Shown: positions 1-19,634, counted from the stretch's first letter. The stretch is DNA of 64,000 nucleotides from JAUIAI01 sp963732405 (GCA_963732405.1 CAVSZG010000001.1:1302001-1366000), one strand, 5' to 3'. A program made the numbers and translations. Notes: generated from the sequence alone by a model not told the origin.

Positions 1-2
1 GG

Positions 3-188
3 CGGTTTTTCGGTTTCGCTCAGGACTCCTGGGCGGAAGCCAAACGGGTGGTCTGGCCGACGCGCCAGGAAACCACGCAGATGACGCTGATCGTTTTCGC
101 GTTCGTGGTGGTGATGGCGATTTTCCTCTGGATCGTCGATCAGGCGCTCTCCTGGATCCTCTATGACCTCCTCCTTGGCTGGAAGTGA
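3..188 (+). CDS. secE: preprotein translocase subunit SecE (3' part)
   Basis: This is the C-terminal 61 residues of SecE, the small membrane subunit that clamps SecY in the Sec translocon; the start lies outside the window. The conserved amphipathic segment ending in VVWPTRQET is followed by one hydrophobic transmembrane helix (TLIVFAFVVVMAIFLWIVD), which matches the essential C-terminal core of the family. The stop at 186-188 is 4 bases before the nusG start, so the two genes are cotranscribed as in most bacteria. Confidence 0.93.
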   Translation, partial: RFFGFAQDSWAEAKRVVWPTRQETTQMTLIVFAFVVVMAIFLWIVDQALSWILYDLLLGWK

Positions 189-192
189 CCCG

Positions 193-750
193 ATGACCGA
201 TAGCGAAACGGCAGGTTCGACCAAGCGCTGGTACGTTGTCCATGCCTATTCGGGCATGGAGAAAAGTGTCGCGCGGGCCATCCAGGAACGGGCCGACCGG
301 GCCGGCATGCAGGACAAGTTCGAGCAGATCCTGGTGCCGACCGAAGAAGTGGTCGAGATGAAAAACGGCAAGCGCACCATTACCGAGCGCCGTTTTTATC
401 CCGGTTATGTGCTGGTCAAGATGGACATGGACGACGACTCCTGGCATCTGATCAAGCGCACCAACAAGGTCACCGGCTTCGTCGGTGGCTCGGGCAACCG
501 GCCGGCGCCGATTCCCGATTCGGAAGTGGCCAAGATCTTTGCCCAGATGCAGGAAGGCGTCGAAAAGCCCCGGCCCAAGGTGCTCTTCGAGGTTGGTGAG
601 ATGGTCCGGGTCAATGATGGTCCGTTCAATGACTTCAACGGCAACGTCGAGGAAGTCAATTACGAGAAGAGCAAGTTGCGCGTGTCCGTGACGATCTTCG
701 GTCGCGCCACGCCGGTCGAACTCGACTTCGGTCAGGTCGAGAAGCTCTAG
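193..750 (+). CDS. nusG: transcription termination/antitermination protein NusG
   Basis: NusG binds RNA polymerase through its NGN domain and contacts Rho or ribosomal protein S10 through its C-terminal KOW domain. The product is 185 residues, a normal length. The NGN domain begins at KRWYVVHAYSGMEKSV and contains the FYPGYVLV segment; the KOW domain is recognisable at VRVNDGPFNDFNGNVEEVN. I chose ATG 193 over the in-frame ATG 163 because it follows GGAAG at 181-185 and leaves only a 4-base gap to secE, whereas 163 would overlap secE and add ten non-conserved residues. Confidence 0.96.
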   Translation: MTDSETAGSTKRWYVVHAYSGMEKSVARAIQERADRAGMQDKFEQILVPTEEVVEMKNGKRTITERRFYPGYVLVKMDMDDDSWHLIKRTNKVTGFVGGSGNRPAPIPDSEVAKIFAQMQEGVEKPRPKVLFEVGEMVRVNDGPFNDFNGNVEEVNYEKSKLRVSVTIFGRATPVELDFGQVEKL

Positions 751-890
751 CCTGCCCGCGGTTTCCCCGGGGCTCTCGTCAGGGGTAGTGTTTTTTTGAT
801 GGCTGTTGGTTCAGCCATTCATCGAGGAGCGTCAGTAGCGGATCAATGCCGCGACCGCGCGTTTGAACTCACTTCAGGAGTTGTGCCAGC

Positions 891-1322
891 ATGGCCAAGA
901 AAATCATCGGTTACATCAAGCTGCAGGTGCCCGCCGGCAAGGCGAACCCGTCCCCGCCGATCGGCCCGGCTCTGGGTCAGCGCGGTCTGAACATCATGGA
1001 GTTCTGCAAGGCATTCAATGCCCAGACCCAGGGCCTGGAGCCCGGTCTGCCGATTCCGACCGTGATCACCGCCTTTGCGGACAAGAGTTTCACCTTCGTG
1101 ATGAAGACGCCGCCGGCGTCGATTCTCATCAAGAAGGCCGCGCAGATCACCAAGGGTTCGGCCAAGCCGCACCTGGACAAGGTCGGCGTGATCACCCGCG
1201 CTCAGGCCGAGGCGATCGCCAAGGCCAAGGAGCCCGATCTCACGGCAGCCGACCTCGAGGCGGCAGTGCGCACCATTGCCGGTTCGGCGCGCAGCATGGG
1301 CATCACGGTGGAGGGTCTGTAA
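891..1322 (+). CDS. rplK: 50S ribosomal protein L11
   Basis: L11 (143 residues) binds the GTPase-associated region of 23S rRNA and helps the translation factors and the stringent factor RelA work on the ribosome. The N-terminal KLQVPAGKANPSPPIGPALGQRG signature is intact; it carries the proline-rich switch. AGGAG at 876-880 sits upstream of the ATG. The stop codon abuts the rplA start. The 140 bases between nusG and this gene contain a run of seven T at about 790 but no convincing hairpin in front of it. Confidence 0.97.
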   Translation: MAKKIIGYIKLQVPAGKANPSPPIGPALGQRGLNIMEFCKAFNAQTQGLEPGLPIPTVITAFADKSFTFVMKTPPASILIKKAAQITKGSAKPHLDKVGVITRAQAEAIAKAKEPDLTAADLEAAVRTIAGSARSMGITVEGL

Positions 1323-2030
<708 letters not shown>

Positions 2031-2345
2031 TTGATGCGTAGTTGAATCACTGAACTTTGGGCCGTCGCCCTCGGGCGGCGGGTTGTCAAAGACCGCAGGG
2101 GAGTCCGATCGGACTCTCAAAACCACCCTGACGACCAGGGTGAACCCTGCGCAGATGGCGTCCCCGAAGCGGAGTCTGCAGACGACCGGTTGCGGTTCAT
2201 CGCTGCCGTTTGGCTGACTGCTCTGTTCGGTCGCCGATGGGGGAATCCGACGTCGTTGCCCGGTGGTTTCGGGTGCCGGCACCTGGATTCCGATGGGGCT
2301 GATAACCCCGAAACCGGGCGGTTTGCCCGATTTGGAGTAAAGACC
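2031..2345 (+). promoter_or_regulatory. rplJ leader region with strong dyads (candidate L10-L12 autoregulatory leader)
   Basis: This 315-base gap separates rplA from rplJ and holds no credible gene. It contains an 8-bp hairpin with a CTCG loop (2062-2081), a perfect 16-base palindrome (2101-2116, GAGTCCGATCGGACTC), and a 7-bp hairpin near 2124-2142. Leaders at this position bind the L10-L12 complex in many bacteria and repress rplJL translation. The location and structure fit, but I did not confirm the L10-binding kink-turn motif. Confidence 0.5.
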
Positions 2346-2876
2346 GTGGCGCTCACCCGAGCAGAGAAGGAAAACGTCATCGCCGAGGTTGCCGCACAGG
2401 TTGCGACGGCCGAGACGATCGTGTTTGCCGAATACCGTGGTCTGGAAGTGGCAGCAATGACGGAACTGCGCAAGCAGGCCCGTGCACAAGGTGTGTATCT
2501 GCGTGTTCTGAAGAACTCGTTGGTCAAGCGGGCGATCGCCGGCACGCCGTATGAACCTCTGGCCGGTCAGCTCGTCGGTCCACTGGTCTACGGCATGTCC
2601 ACTGATCCGGTCGCCTGCGCCAAGGTGCTCGACGGATTCGCCAAGACCAACGACAAGCTGGTGCTCAAGGGCGGCGCGATGTCTGCGTCGTCACTGGATC
2701 CGGCGGGCATCAAGGCGCTTGCCGACCTGCCCAGTCGTGAAGAACTGCTTTCGAAGTTGCTGGGCACCATGCAGGCGCCGGTGGCCAAGTTCGTGCGGAC
2801 CCTCAATGAGGTGCCGACCGGCTTTGCCCGTACGCTCGCCGCCCTGCGCGACCAGAAAGAGCAGGCCACCACCTGA
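2346..2876 (+). CDS. rplJ: 50S ribosomal protein L10
   Basis: L10 (176 residues) is the base of the L7/L12 stalk: its N-terminal domain binds 23S rRNA and its C-terminal helix carries L12 dimers. I start it at GTG 2346, which follows GGAG at 2334-2337 and gives the usual N-terminus (VALTRAEKENVIAEVAAQVATAETIV). A longer in-frame reading from 2190 would add 52 non-conserved residues drawn from the leader. Conserved YLRVLKNSL and the C-terminal SREELLSKLLGTMQAP segment are present. Confidence 0.96.
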   Translation: MALTRAEKENVIAEVAAQVATAETIVFAEYRGLEVAAMTELRKQARAQGVYLRVLKNSLVKRAIAGTPYEPLAGQLVGPLVYGMSTDPVACAKVLDGFAKTNDKLVLKGGAMSASSLDPAGIKALADLPSREELLSKLLGTMQAPVAKFVRTLNEVPTGFARTLAALRDQKEQATT

Positions 2877-2975
2877 TTTGCTGCGGCGACCAGCCGTGTC
2901 AGTCAATCGTCAACGATGCAGTCTGCACCAGCGTGTGACGCTGCATCGAACCGCTGAACAACTGGAGTTTTCAAA

Positions 2976-3356
2976 ATGGCATTGAGCAAGGAAGAAATCC
3001 TCGACGCAGTCGCAGGCATGACGGTTCTGGACCTGTCCGAACTGATCAAGATGATGGAAGAGAAGTTCGGTGTGTCGGCCGCTGCCGCGGCGGTCGCCGT
3101 GGCCGCACCGGCCGCTGGTGCCGGCGCAGAAGCCGCTGTCGAGAAAACCGAGTTCGACGTGATCCTGCTGGCCGCCGGCGAGAAGAAGGTCGAGGTCATC
3201 AAGGTCGTCCGGGCCGCCACCGCCCTGGGCCTGAAAGAGGCCAAGGATCTGGTCGACGGCGCACCCAAAGCGGTCAAGGAAGGCATCACCAAGGCCGACG
3301 CCGAAGCGCTGCTCAAGCAGCTGCAGGATGCCGGTGCCAAAGTCGAGATGAAGTAA
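2976..3356 (+). CDS. rplL: 50S ribosomal protein L7/L12
   Basis: L12 (126 residues) is the multicopy stalk protein that recruits translational GTPases. The N-terminal dimerisation helix (LDAVAGMTVLDLSELIKMMEEKFGV) is followed by an Ala-rich hinge of about 25 residues and the globular domain with the factor-binding KVVRAATALGLKEAKDLVDGAPK segment. It follows rplJ by 99 bases and has GGAG upstream of the ATG. Confidence 0.97.
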   Translation: MALSKEEILDAVAGMTVLDLSELIKMMEEKFGVSAAAAAVAVAAPAAGAGAEAAVEKTEFDVILLAAGEKKVEVIKVVRAATALGLKEAKDLVDGAPKAVKEGITKADAEALLKQLQDAGAKVEMK

Positions 3357-3377
3357 TCGGCGTGCCGACCGTCATCG

Positions 3378-3438
3378 CCCGGACCGTTTGGTCCGGGTCG
3401 CAACCGGCCACAGCCCGCCTTGCGGCGTGTTGTGGCCG
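3378..3438 (+). terminator. two-hairpin element between rplL and rpoB (attenuator-like)
   Basis: The first hairpin is a perfect 8-bp stem with a GTTT loop (CCCGGACC at 3378-3385 and GGTCCGGG at 3390-3397). The second has 15-base arms at 3405-3419 and 3424-3438 with a TTGC loop, one G-U wobble and a mismatch. No clear U tract follows, so full termination is unlikely. In E. coli this interval holds a partial attenuator and an RNase III site that set the ratio of rpoBC to rplJL expression; a similar role here is inference. Confidence 0.5.
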
Positions 3439-3586
3439 TCTGTGTCTTGACGCTGCGTATCTTGCTGTCGTTGAAATACCTGGTTCCTGGCTTTCGTTAC
3501 CCGCTCGCGGGACCTGCGGATGCCGTACCGGCCGCTGAACCGGCCCGTTCTGCATCCCCAGATTCTGCATGACGCATGGAGTGTTC

Positions 3587-7742
<4,156 letters not shown>

Positions 7743-7766
7743 AGATCGGACGAAAGGAGCTGACAC

Positions 7767-12110
<4,344 letters not shown>

Positions 12111-12126
12111 TTCGGGCCGGCAAGGC

Positions 12127-12156
12127 TTGCGGGTACCGGAAAAGCCGGCCTATAAT
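12127..12156 (+). promoter_or_regulatory. predicted sigma-70 promoter of the str operon
   Basis: TTGCGG at 12127-12132 and a consensus TATAAT at 12151-12156 are separated by 18 bases, just after rpoC. A transcript from here would start near 12163 and have a leader of about 228 bases before rpsL. The -10 hexamer is a perfect match to consensus, so I consider this a real promoter. Confidence 0.7.
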
Positions 12157-12171
12157 GGCAGGCTTTTCCGG
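12136..12171. repeat. perfect 11-bp inverted repeat centred on the str promoter -10 box
   Basis: CCGGAAAAGCC (12136-12146) and GGCTTTTCCGG (12161-12171) are perfect reverse complements separated by 14 bases that contain TATAAT. The dyad centre falls on the -10 hexamer, so the arms cover about -27 to -17 and -2 to +9. No U tract follows the right arm, which argues against a terminator. It could be an operator or cruciform, or chance. Confidence 0.75.
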
Positions 12172-12195
12172 AAAAACGCGAAGCGCCAGGGGAAC

Positions 12196-12300
12196 AAGAG
12201 TCTTTAGTCCGAGAGTATTGAGTCCGAGAGTATTGAGTTCGAGAGTCCTGAGTTCGAGAGTCCTGAGTTCGAGAATCTCCAGTCCGGGAATCTTCAGTCT
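12196..12300 (+). repeat. 15-bp tandem repeat, seven units, in the rpsL leader
   Basis: Seven consecutive 15-base units run from 12196 to 12300. Units 4 and 5 are identical (GAGAGTCCTGAGTTC); units 2 and 3 differ by one base (GAGAGTATTGAGTCC and GAGAGTATTGAGTTC); the outer units are degenerate (AAGAGTCTTTAGTCC, GAGAATCTCCAGTCC, GGGAATCTTCAGTCT). The array lies in the predicted 5' leader of the str operon mRNA. The transcribed strand is rich in G, A and U with little internal complementarity, so it should be mostly unstructured. Confidence 0.92.
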
Positions 12301-12390
12301 CACGAAATCAGTCAGACAGCAATTGCACGACAAATCGCCGATCCGGGAATGTTGCAGGTTCTCATCGGCTCAAGCCAAGGTCAGTTAACG

Positions 12391-12768
12391 ATGCCCACCG
12401 TAAACCAGCTGGTTCGCAAAGGTCGCGAAACCGCCGAAGTCAAGAGCAAGAGCCCGGCCTTGCAGGATTGCCCGCAGCGGCGCGGCGTTTGCACGCGGGT
12501 CTATACCACCACCCCGAAAAAGCCGAACTCGGCACTTCGCAAGGTGGCCAAGGTTCGCCTGACCAATGGTTTCGAGGTCATCAGCTACATCGGTGGCGAG
12601 GGTCACAACCTGCAGGAACACTCGGTCGTGCTGATCCGCGGTGGCCGGGTCAAGGATCTGCCGGGTGTGCGTTACCACATCGTGCGGGGTTCGCTGGATC
12701 TGCAGGGTGTCAAGGACCGCAAGCAGGCGCGCTCGAAGTACGGTGCGAAAAAGGCCAAGGGCAAATAA
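12391..12768 (+). CDS. rpsL: 30S ribosomal protein S12
   Basis: S12 (125 residues) lines the decoding centre. I start at ATG 12391 (MPTVNQLVRKGRE), which follows AAGG at 12377-12380; a longer reading from 12349 is not conserved. The segment TTTPKKPNSALRKVAKVRL keeps the lysine at the position altered in streptomycin-resistant mutants, and PGVRYHIVRG is also wild type, so the sequence predicts a streptomycin-sensitive ribosome. Confidence 0.97.
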   Translation: MPTVNQLVRKGRETAEVKSKSPALQDCPQRRGVCTRVYTTTPKKPNSALRKVAKVRLTNGFEVISYIGGEGHNLQEHSVVLIRGGRVKDLPGVRYHIVRGSLDLQGVKDRKQARSKYGAKKAKGK

Positions 12769-12842
12769 GCCCCGGGGCGAGGCCGGCGGCAATCAAGCGC
12801 CGTCGACCCGCATCAGGCCCGGTTGTTGGTCGAATGATCTGG

Positions 12843-13036
12843 CGCGGACCCTGTCCGCGTTTGTGATTTTCAGAGTGGCATCGGCGCAGCAATGCGCCGG
12901 TGGCGTCGTCAGAGCGGCAGGGGCGGTCCGGGACTGTCGTTGCCGTTCAGTAAGCGGTAGCGAAGAGTGTCCGATGGCAGGCAGCAAGGCTTGCCGGACC
13001 GTTGCGCTGCCAGGTATCCGGCACAGGGTGTGCCGG
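12843..13036 (+). promoter_or_regulatory. structured rpsL-rpsG spacer (three perfect hairpins)
   Basis: The 297 bases between rpsL and rpsG hold no gene but three perfect stems. They are CGCGGAC/GTCCGCG with a 3-base loop (12843-12859), CGGCGCA/TGCGCCG with a GCAA loop (12882-12899), and CCGGCACA/TGTGCCGG with a GGG loop (13018-13036). In E. coli the same spacer binds S7 for autoregulation; whether these hairpins mimic its 16S rRNA site is not tested. Confidence 0.45.
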
Positions 13037-13065
13037 GCCAGCTGAATTCATTTGAGAGGTCTGTC

Positions 13066-13536
13066 ATGCCCCGTCGTCGCGAAGTCCCCAAACGCGAAAT
13101 TCTCCCCGATCCGATCTATCACAGCGTCGATGTATCCAAGTTCGTCAATGTCATGATGCTCGATGGCAAGAAGGCGGTGGCCGAGCGCATGCTGTATGGC
13201 GCGTTCGATCAGATCAAGACCCGCTCGGGCAAGGATCCCATCGAAGTCTTCATCCAGGCCCTGGCCAATTGCAAACCGGTTGTCGAGGTCAAGAGCCGTC
13301 GGGTCGGTGGTGCGAACTATCAGGTGCCGGTCGAGGTCAGACCGATCCGGCGCAGTGCGCTCGCCATGCGCTGGTTGCGTGAAGCGGCCAAGAAGCGCAG
13401 CGAGAAGTCGATGAACCAGCGTCTGGCCAACGAAATCATGGAAGCGGCCGAGAATCGCGGCGGCGCCGTGAAAAAGCGCGACGAGGTTCACCGGATGGCC
13501 GAAGCCAACAAGGCGTTCTCGCACTTCCGCTTCTGA
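13066..13536 (+). CDS. rpsG: 30S ribosomal protein S7
   Basis: S7 (156 residues) nucleates assembly of the 30S head and contacts E-site tRNA. The start at 13066 (MPRRREVPKREILPDPIYHS) follows GAGAGG at 13054-13059 and matches the family N-terminus; the longer reading from 12967 does not. The beta-hairpin segment GGANYQVPVEVRP and the basic helix RWLREAAKKRSEKSM are present. Confidence 0.97.
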   Translation: MPRRREVPKREILPDPIYHSVDVSKFVNVMMLDGKKAVAERMLYGAFDQIKTRSGKDPIEVFIQALANCKPVVEVKSRRVGGANYQVPVEVRPIRRSALAMRWLREAAKKRSEKSMNQRLANEIMEAAENRGGAVKKRDEVHRMAEANKAFSHFRF

Positions 13537-13621
13537 TTCGCCGGCCCGGTTGGCCGGGCCCGGCACGCCATGCCCATTGGTTTTGGTGCATCGCGTCTCC
13601 ACGTGACTAGCTCCCCTCCAG

Positions 13622-13640
13622 GCTCGCGGTGTCCGCGAGC
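13622..13640 (+). promoter_or_regulatory. perfect hairpin in the fusA leader
   Basis: GCTCGCGG and CCGCGAGC form a perfect 8-bp stem around a 3-base loop, ending 27 bases before the fusA start. It has no U tract. It may protect or space the ribosome binding site; no function can be assigned from sequence. Confidence 0.4.
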
Positions 13641-13667
13641 TGAAATCCTGATCTTCAGAGGTCGATC

Positions 13668-15776
<2,109 letters not shown>

Positions 15777-15838
15777 CCCGGTCCCTCTGACAAGCTGAAG
15801 ACCGCCTGAATCTCAGACAAAATACGAAGGGTTTTGAA

Positions 15839-17029
<1,191 letters not shown>

Positions 17030-17076
17030 CCGGTTTGACGCCCAGTGGGCGTCGGCCAGAGTCCTACAGGGGTGAA

Positions 17077-17107
17077 GCGCCGGTCGGAGTGACCGGCGCC
17101 GTCTTTC
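17077..17107 (+). terminator. intrinsic-terminator-like hairpin after tuf
   Basis: GCGCCGGTC (17077-17085) and GACCGGCGC (17091-17099) form a perfect 9-bp GC-rich stem with a 5-base loop, followed by CGTCTTTC. A smaller perfect 7-bp hairpin (GACGCCC/GGGCGTC, 17037-17053) lies just before it. The U tract is short, so partial termination between tuf and rpsJ is more likely than a full stop. Confidence 0.5.
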
Positions 17108-17156
17108 GCAGTCAACCGCATACGGGTGCGCCACCCGTCGTTCTTTTGGAGCTGTC

Positions 17157-17477
17157 ATGAATAACCAGAAAATCCGCATCCGCCTGAAGGCATTCGACTA
17201 CCGCCTCATCGATCAGTCGGCTCAGGAGATCGTCGACACCGCCAAGCGCACGGGCGCCGAAGTGCGGGGTCCGGTTCCCTTGCCCACCCGCATCGAGCGC
17301 TTCGACGTGCTCAAGTCACCCCACGTCAACAAATCCGCCCGCGACCAGTTCGAGATCCGCACGCATCAGCGTCTGATGGACATTCTCGATCCCACCGACA
17401 AGACGATCGATGCGCTCACCAAGCTCGATCTGCCGGCTGGCGTGGATGTGAAGATTTCGGTCAAGCAGGTCGGCTGA
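17157..17477 (+). CDS. rpsJ: 30S ribosomal protein S10
   Basis: S10 (106 residues) is a 30S head protein that also pairs with NusB and NusG in antitermination and coupling. The sequence is full length (NQKIRIRLKAFDYRLIDQSAQEIV to VDVKISVKQVG) with GGAG upstream. Usually it is followed directly by rplC, but here 6.2 kb of unrelated genes come first, so it ends the str transcript in this genome. Confidence 0.97.
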   Translation: MNNQKIRIRLKAFDYRLIDQSAQEIVDTAKRTGAEVRGPVPLPTRIERFDVLKSPHVNKSARDQFEIRTHQRLMDILDPTDKTIDALTKLDLPAGVDVKISVKQVG

Positions 17478-17495
17478 CCGATTCAAGGGCTGACG

Positions 17496-17515
17496 GGTCC
17501 GCACCAGAGCGGACC
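17496..17515 (+). terminator. hairpin after rpsJ
   Basis: GGTCCGC and GCGGACC form a perfect 7-bp stem with a 6-base loop, 18 bases past the rpsJ stop, in the space between rpsJ and the convergent C13 gene. A second weaker GC hairpin follows near 17540-17556. Neither has a T run, so this is a tentative end-of-transcript structure. Confidence 0.35.
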
Positions 17516-17561
17516 GCGTCTGCGGCAGGGGACAGCGCGGGCGGTCTGCGCCCGTGCCGAT

Positions 17562-18437
17562 TCACCGGCCTTTAAGCAACGTCTCGAATGATTGTTCCAA
17601 CCAGTTGGCGACCTGCTCGCCGGCATGAATCTGGGGGTTGGACTTCGAATCGAAGAACAGTCGCTCGCGCTCGGCAATGGCCAGACGCGCATTCTGAAAG
17701 GCTTCGCCAAGCGGCACCGGCTCGAACAGGTGCTTCATCAGCGCTTCGACGAAGACCGTGTGGTCGAACCGGTCGCTGCAGCCGAAGCTCACGTTGTTGG
17801 CATCGGTGGCGGTCATGATCAGTCGATCGGGCGCCTGTATCCCCTGGATCATCGAACCCGAGTAACAGGCCGATACGATCACGACCTGGGGTCCGCCCAG
17901 CGCATCGAGCATATCGTCCAGGTTCCTGGGCGTCATGTAGACCGGCCTGGGTTGATCGGGCGTGCTGATGAACAGCCGCTGCCGGTTGCCGTGCGAGCTG
18001 AGCAGGATCACGGACAACTGATCGCGAGCTTTGCGCTGACCCGCCGCCCGGAACAGGCGCTGCACATTGGGGGCGCTGGCCAGCGCCCGGGTCCGGGTGC
18101 CGGTGCGCTGTGGACGGTTGGACAGAATGACCGATGCGCCGGGTCCGCCTGCGGCGGTCGCAACCCGCTGGCCGAACTGGCTCACATCGTTGTCGAAAAC
18201 CATTGTTTCGCCGAACAATGCCAGGCCGAGATAGAGCGGGGGTGGTCGGCCGGCGTCGGCGGTGAGGGGTAGTGCACCGGCGATCTGTTCGGTGAGCAGT
18301 TGCTGATCGCGCTCGGGTGAATTCAGGACCGTGCTGCATGCACTTAGCAGGCCGATCGCGCAGGCCAGCATGAGCATGTCCAGCACCCGGCCGAGCGGGC
18401 GGCCCTTCGTGCTGAGGCAGTCGATCGCGCGCAGCAT
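17562..18437 (-). CDS. C13 (legumain-like) peptidase, predicted lipoprotein
   Basis: A 291-residue protein of the caspase-like clan CD, peptidase C13 family, related to legumain and the GPI transamidase subunit Gpi8. The catalytic pair is visible: His149 in LLSSHGN and Cys191 in VSACYSGS. Downstream, FDHTVFVEALMKHLF and SNPQIHAGE also resemble the family. The N-terminus carries a hydrophobic segment ending in a lipobox (LLSAC, Cys34), so it should be anchored in a membrane facing the periplasm. It lies 30 bases after the lipoprotein gene at 18468-19334 on the same strand. Its substrate is unknown. The start is uncertain: 18437 is the longest, 18377 is possible. Confidence 0.82.
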   Translation of the reverse strand: MLRAIDCLSTKGRPLGRVLDMLMLACAIGLLSACSTVLNSPERDQQLLTEQIAGALPLTADAGRPPPLYLGLALFGETMVFDNDVSQFGQRVATAAGGPGASVILSNRPQRTGTRTRALASAPNVQRLFRAAGQRKARDQLSVILLSSHGNRQRLFISTPDQPRPVYMTPRNLDDMLDALGGPQVVIVSACYSGSMIQGIQAPDRLIMTATDANNVSFGCSDRFDHTVFVEALMKHLFEPVPLGEAFQNARLAIAERERLFFDSKSNPQIHAGEQVANWLEQSFETLLKGR

Positions 18438-18467
18438 GTCAGGCGGGCGCGCGATCGATGGTCATGG

Positions 18468-19334
18468 TCAGGGCAACTTTGGCATGCCGTCGGTCGCCTG
18501 ATCGAGATTCCAGGTGTCCCTGAAGGCGGCGGCCGGCGCGACGGTACCCGGCTCACAGGTGCTGTCTTCGTCCGTCAGCAGCAAGGGGCCGCTAGCACCC
18601 ACTTCGATGCGCAACTGGATCCAATCGGTGCAGGCTTCCGGCGTTGGCGGCGTGGGCTCGGTTGATGGGTCGGGGTTGAAGGTGGGACAGCTACTGAACA
18701 GGTTCGCGATCGCTGCCGAATCACCCTGGGTGAAGTTGGCGTTGAAGTTCGTGGCGACACCGCGCCGGACTGCAATCTGCAATCCGGGGCTCGCTGCATC
18801 GTCGACCAAGGTGTCCGACGGCTGGAATGTGATGTCCTCGGAATAGGATCCGGATGCAACGAGATTGCCGGCCTGGCAAGCCTCGCCCGAGTAATACCGC
18901 CCCTCGCCGATCCGGGTCGCCTGAAGGCCGGATGCGACAAACCCCTGCCCGAAGCTGAAGCTGATCGGCGTGCTGCCGCATATGCCGGTCGGAATCGACA
19001 AACAGCTGCCCGCTGCATCCTGGCTGAATGCCCAGCGTCCACTGAGCAAGGTATCCAGGTAACCGGATGGCGTGTTGGATGCCGTGCCACCGTTGGCATC
19101 ACCGGCCGAAATGGCGCTCAGTGCCGGAATCGTGCCGCCCGAGGAGCCGGGCGTCGGTGCGGGCGCGGGCGCGGGCGACGGCGTTCCCGGGTCGATGCCT
19201 ACCGGAGCCGGCGCTGGTGCCGGTGTGGGCGTAGACCCGGACCCGCTTGCCGGCGGGTCATCGCCGCCACCGCAGCCGGCAAGGACGAGGGCGGCGATCA
19301 GCGCGCCGCTTTTGAGCACAACTCGAGCGTTCAT
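18468..19334 (-). CDS. Pro/Ala-linker lipoprotein, function unknown
   Basis: A 288-residue predicted lipoprotein. The signal peptide ends in a lipobox with Cys21 (LVLAGC), then comes a low-complexity linker rich in Pro, Ala, Gly and Ser to about residue 75. A soluble domain with six or more cysteines follows, suggesting disulfides in the periplasm. I recognise no family. The start at 19334 follows AAAGGA closely and gives a proper signal peptide; the longer reading from 19397 does not. It is upstream of and probably cotranscribed with the C13 peptidase gene, making it a candidate partner or substrate. Confidence 0.72.
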   Translation of the reverse strand: MNARVVLKSGALIAALVLAGCGGGDDPPASGSGSTPTPAPAPAPVGIDPGTPSPAPAPAPTPGSSGGTIPALSAISAGDANGGTASNTPSGYLDTLLSGRWAFSQDAAGSCLSIPTGICGSTPISFSFGQGFVASGLQATRIGEGRYYSGEACQAGNLVASGSYSEDITFQPSDTLVDDAASPGLQIAVRRGVATNFNANFTQGDSAAIANLFSSCPTFNPDPSTEPTPPTPEACTDWIQLRIEVGASGPLLLTDEDSTCEPGTVAPAAAFRDTWNLDQATDGMPKLP

Positions 19335-19436
19335 TTGAATCCTTTGCGGTTGACTCGGCCACATGCGAGCGTCTCGGAATATAGGACCAGCCATCACCGA
19401 TCGCCATACCCAGTATCGGTCAGTCGAATCGTCTGA

Positions 19437-19634
19437 CTATTGCTGCGGCGAGGGCGGGAATCCGGCCTGGGTCAGCGCCTCCGCGATCCGGCTGGCGGGC
19501 AGCTGACTGTCGACCTCGACCAGATGTTCTTCCACCCGGATCTGGATCGTCGCCGCGGGATCGACGGTCTGGATGGCCTTGGTCACGCTGCGGGCACAGC
19601 CCCCGCATACCATGTCATTCAACTGGAATTGCAT
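19437..19634 (-). CDS. copZ: heavy-metal-associated domain protein, CopZ-like copper chaperone
   Basis: A 65-residue single HMA domain. The metal site is MVCGGCARSV with Cys10 and Cys13, and the expected beta-alpha-beta pattern follows to QAGFPP. Such proteins carry Cu(I) in the cytoplasm to CopA-type ATPases. It is divergent from the copper ATPase gene, with 115 bases between the two starts, which supports copper as substrate. A longer in-frame reading runs to 19913 but overlaps the ATPase gene and is not conserved. Confidence 0.82.
   Translation of the reverse strand: MQFQLNDMVCGGCARSVTKAIQTVDPAATIQIRVEEHLVEVDSQLPASRIAEALTQAGFPPSPQQ

Noticed and set aside
12136..12171. Intrinsic terminator for rpoC
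   Set aside because: The stem is good but the loop holds a consensus -10 box and the right arm is followed by A residues, with no T tract on the sense strand.
12196..12300. CRISPR array
   Set aside because: The 15-base units are contiguous, with no spacers, and no cas genes are nearby.
17572..18339. A second minus-strand frame over the C13 gene, 255 codons
   Set aside because: It has Arg/Pro-rich shadow composition, while the overlapping frame has a lipobox, catalytic His and Cys motifs.
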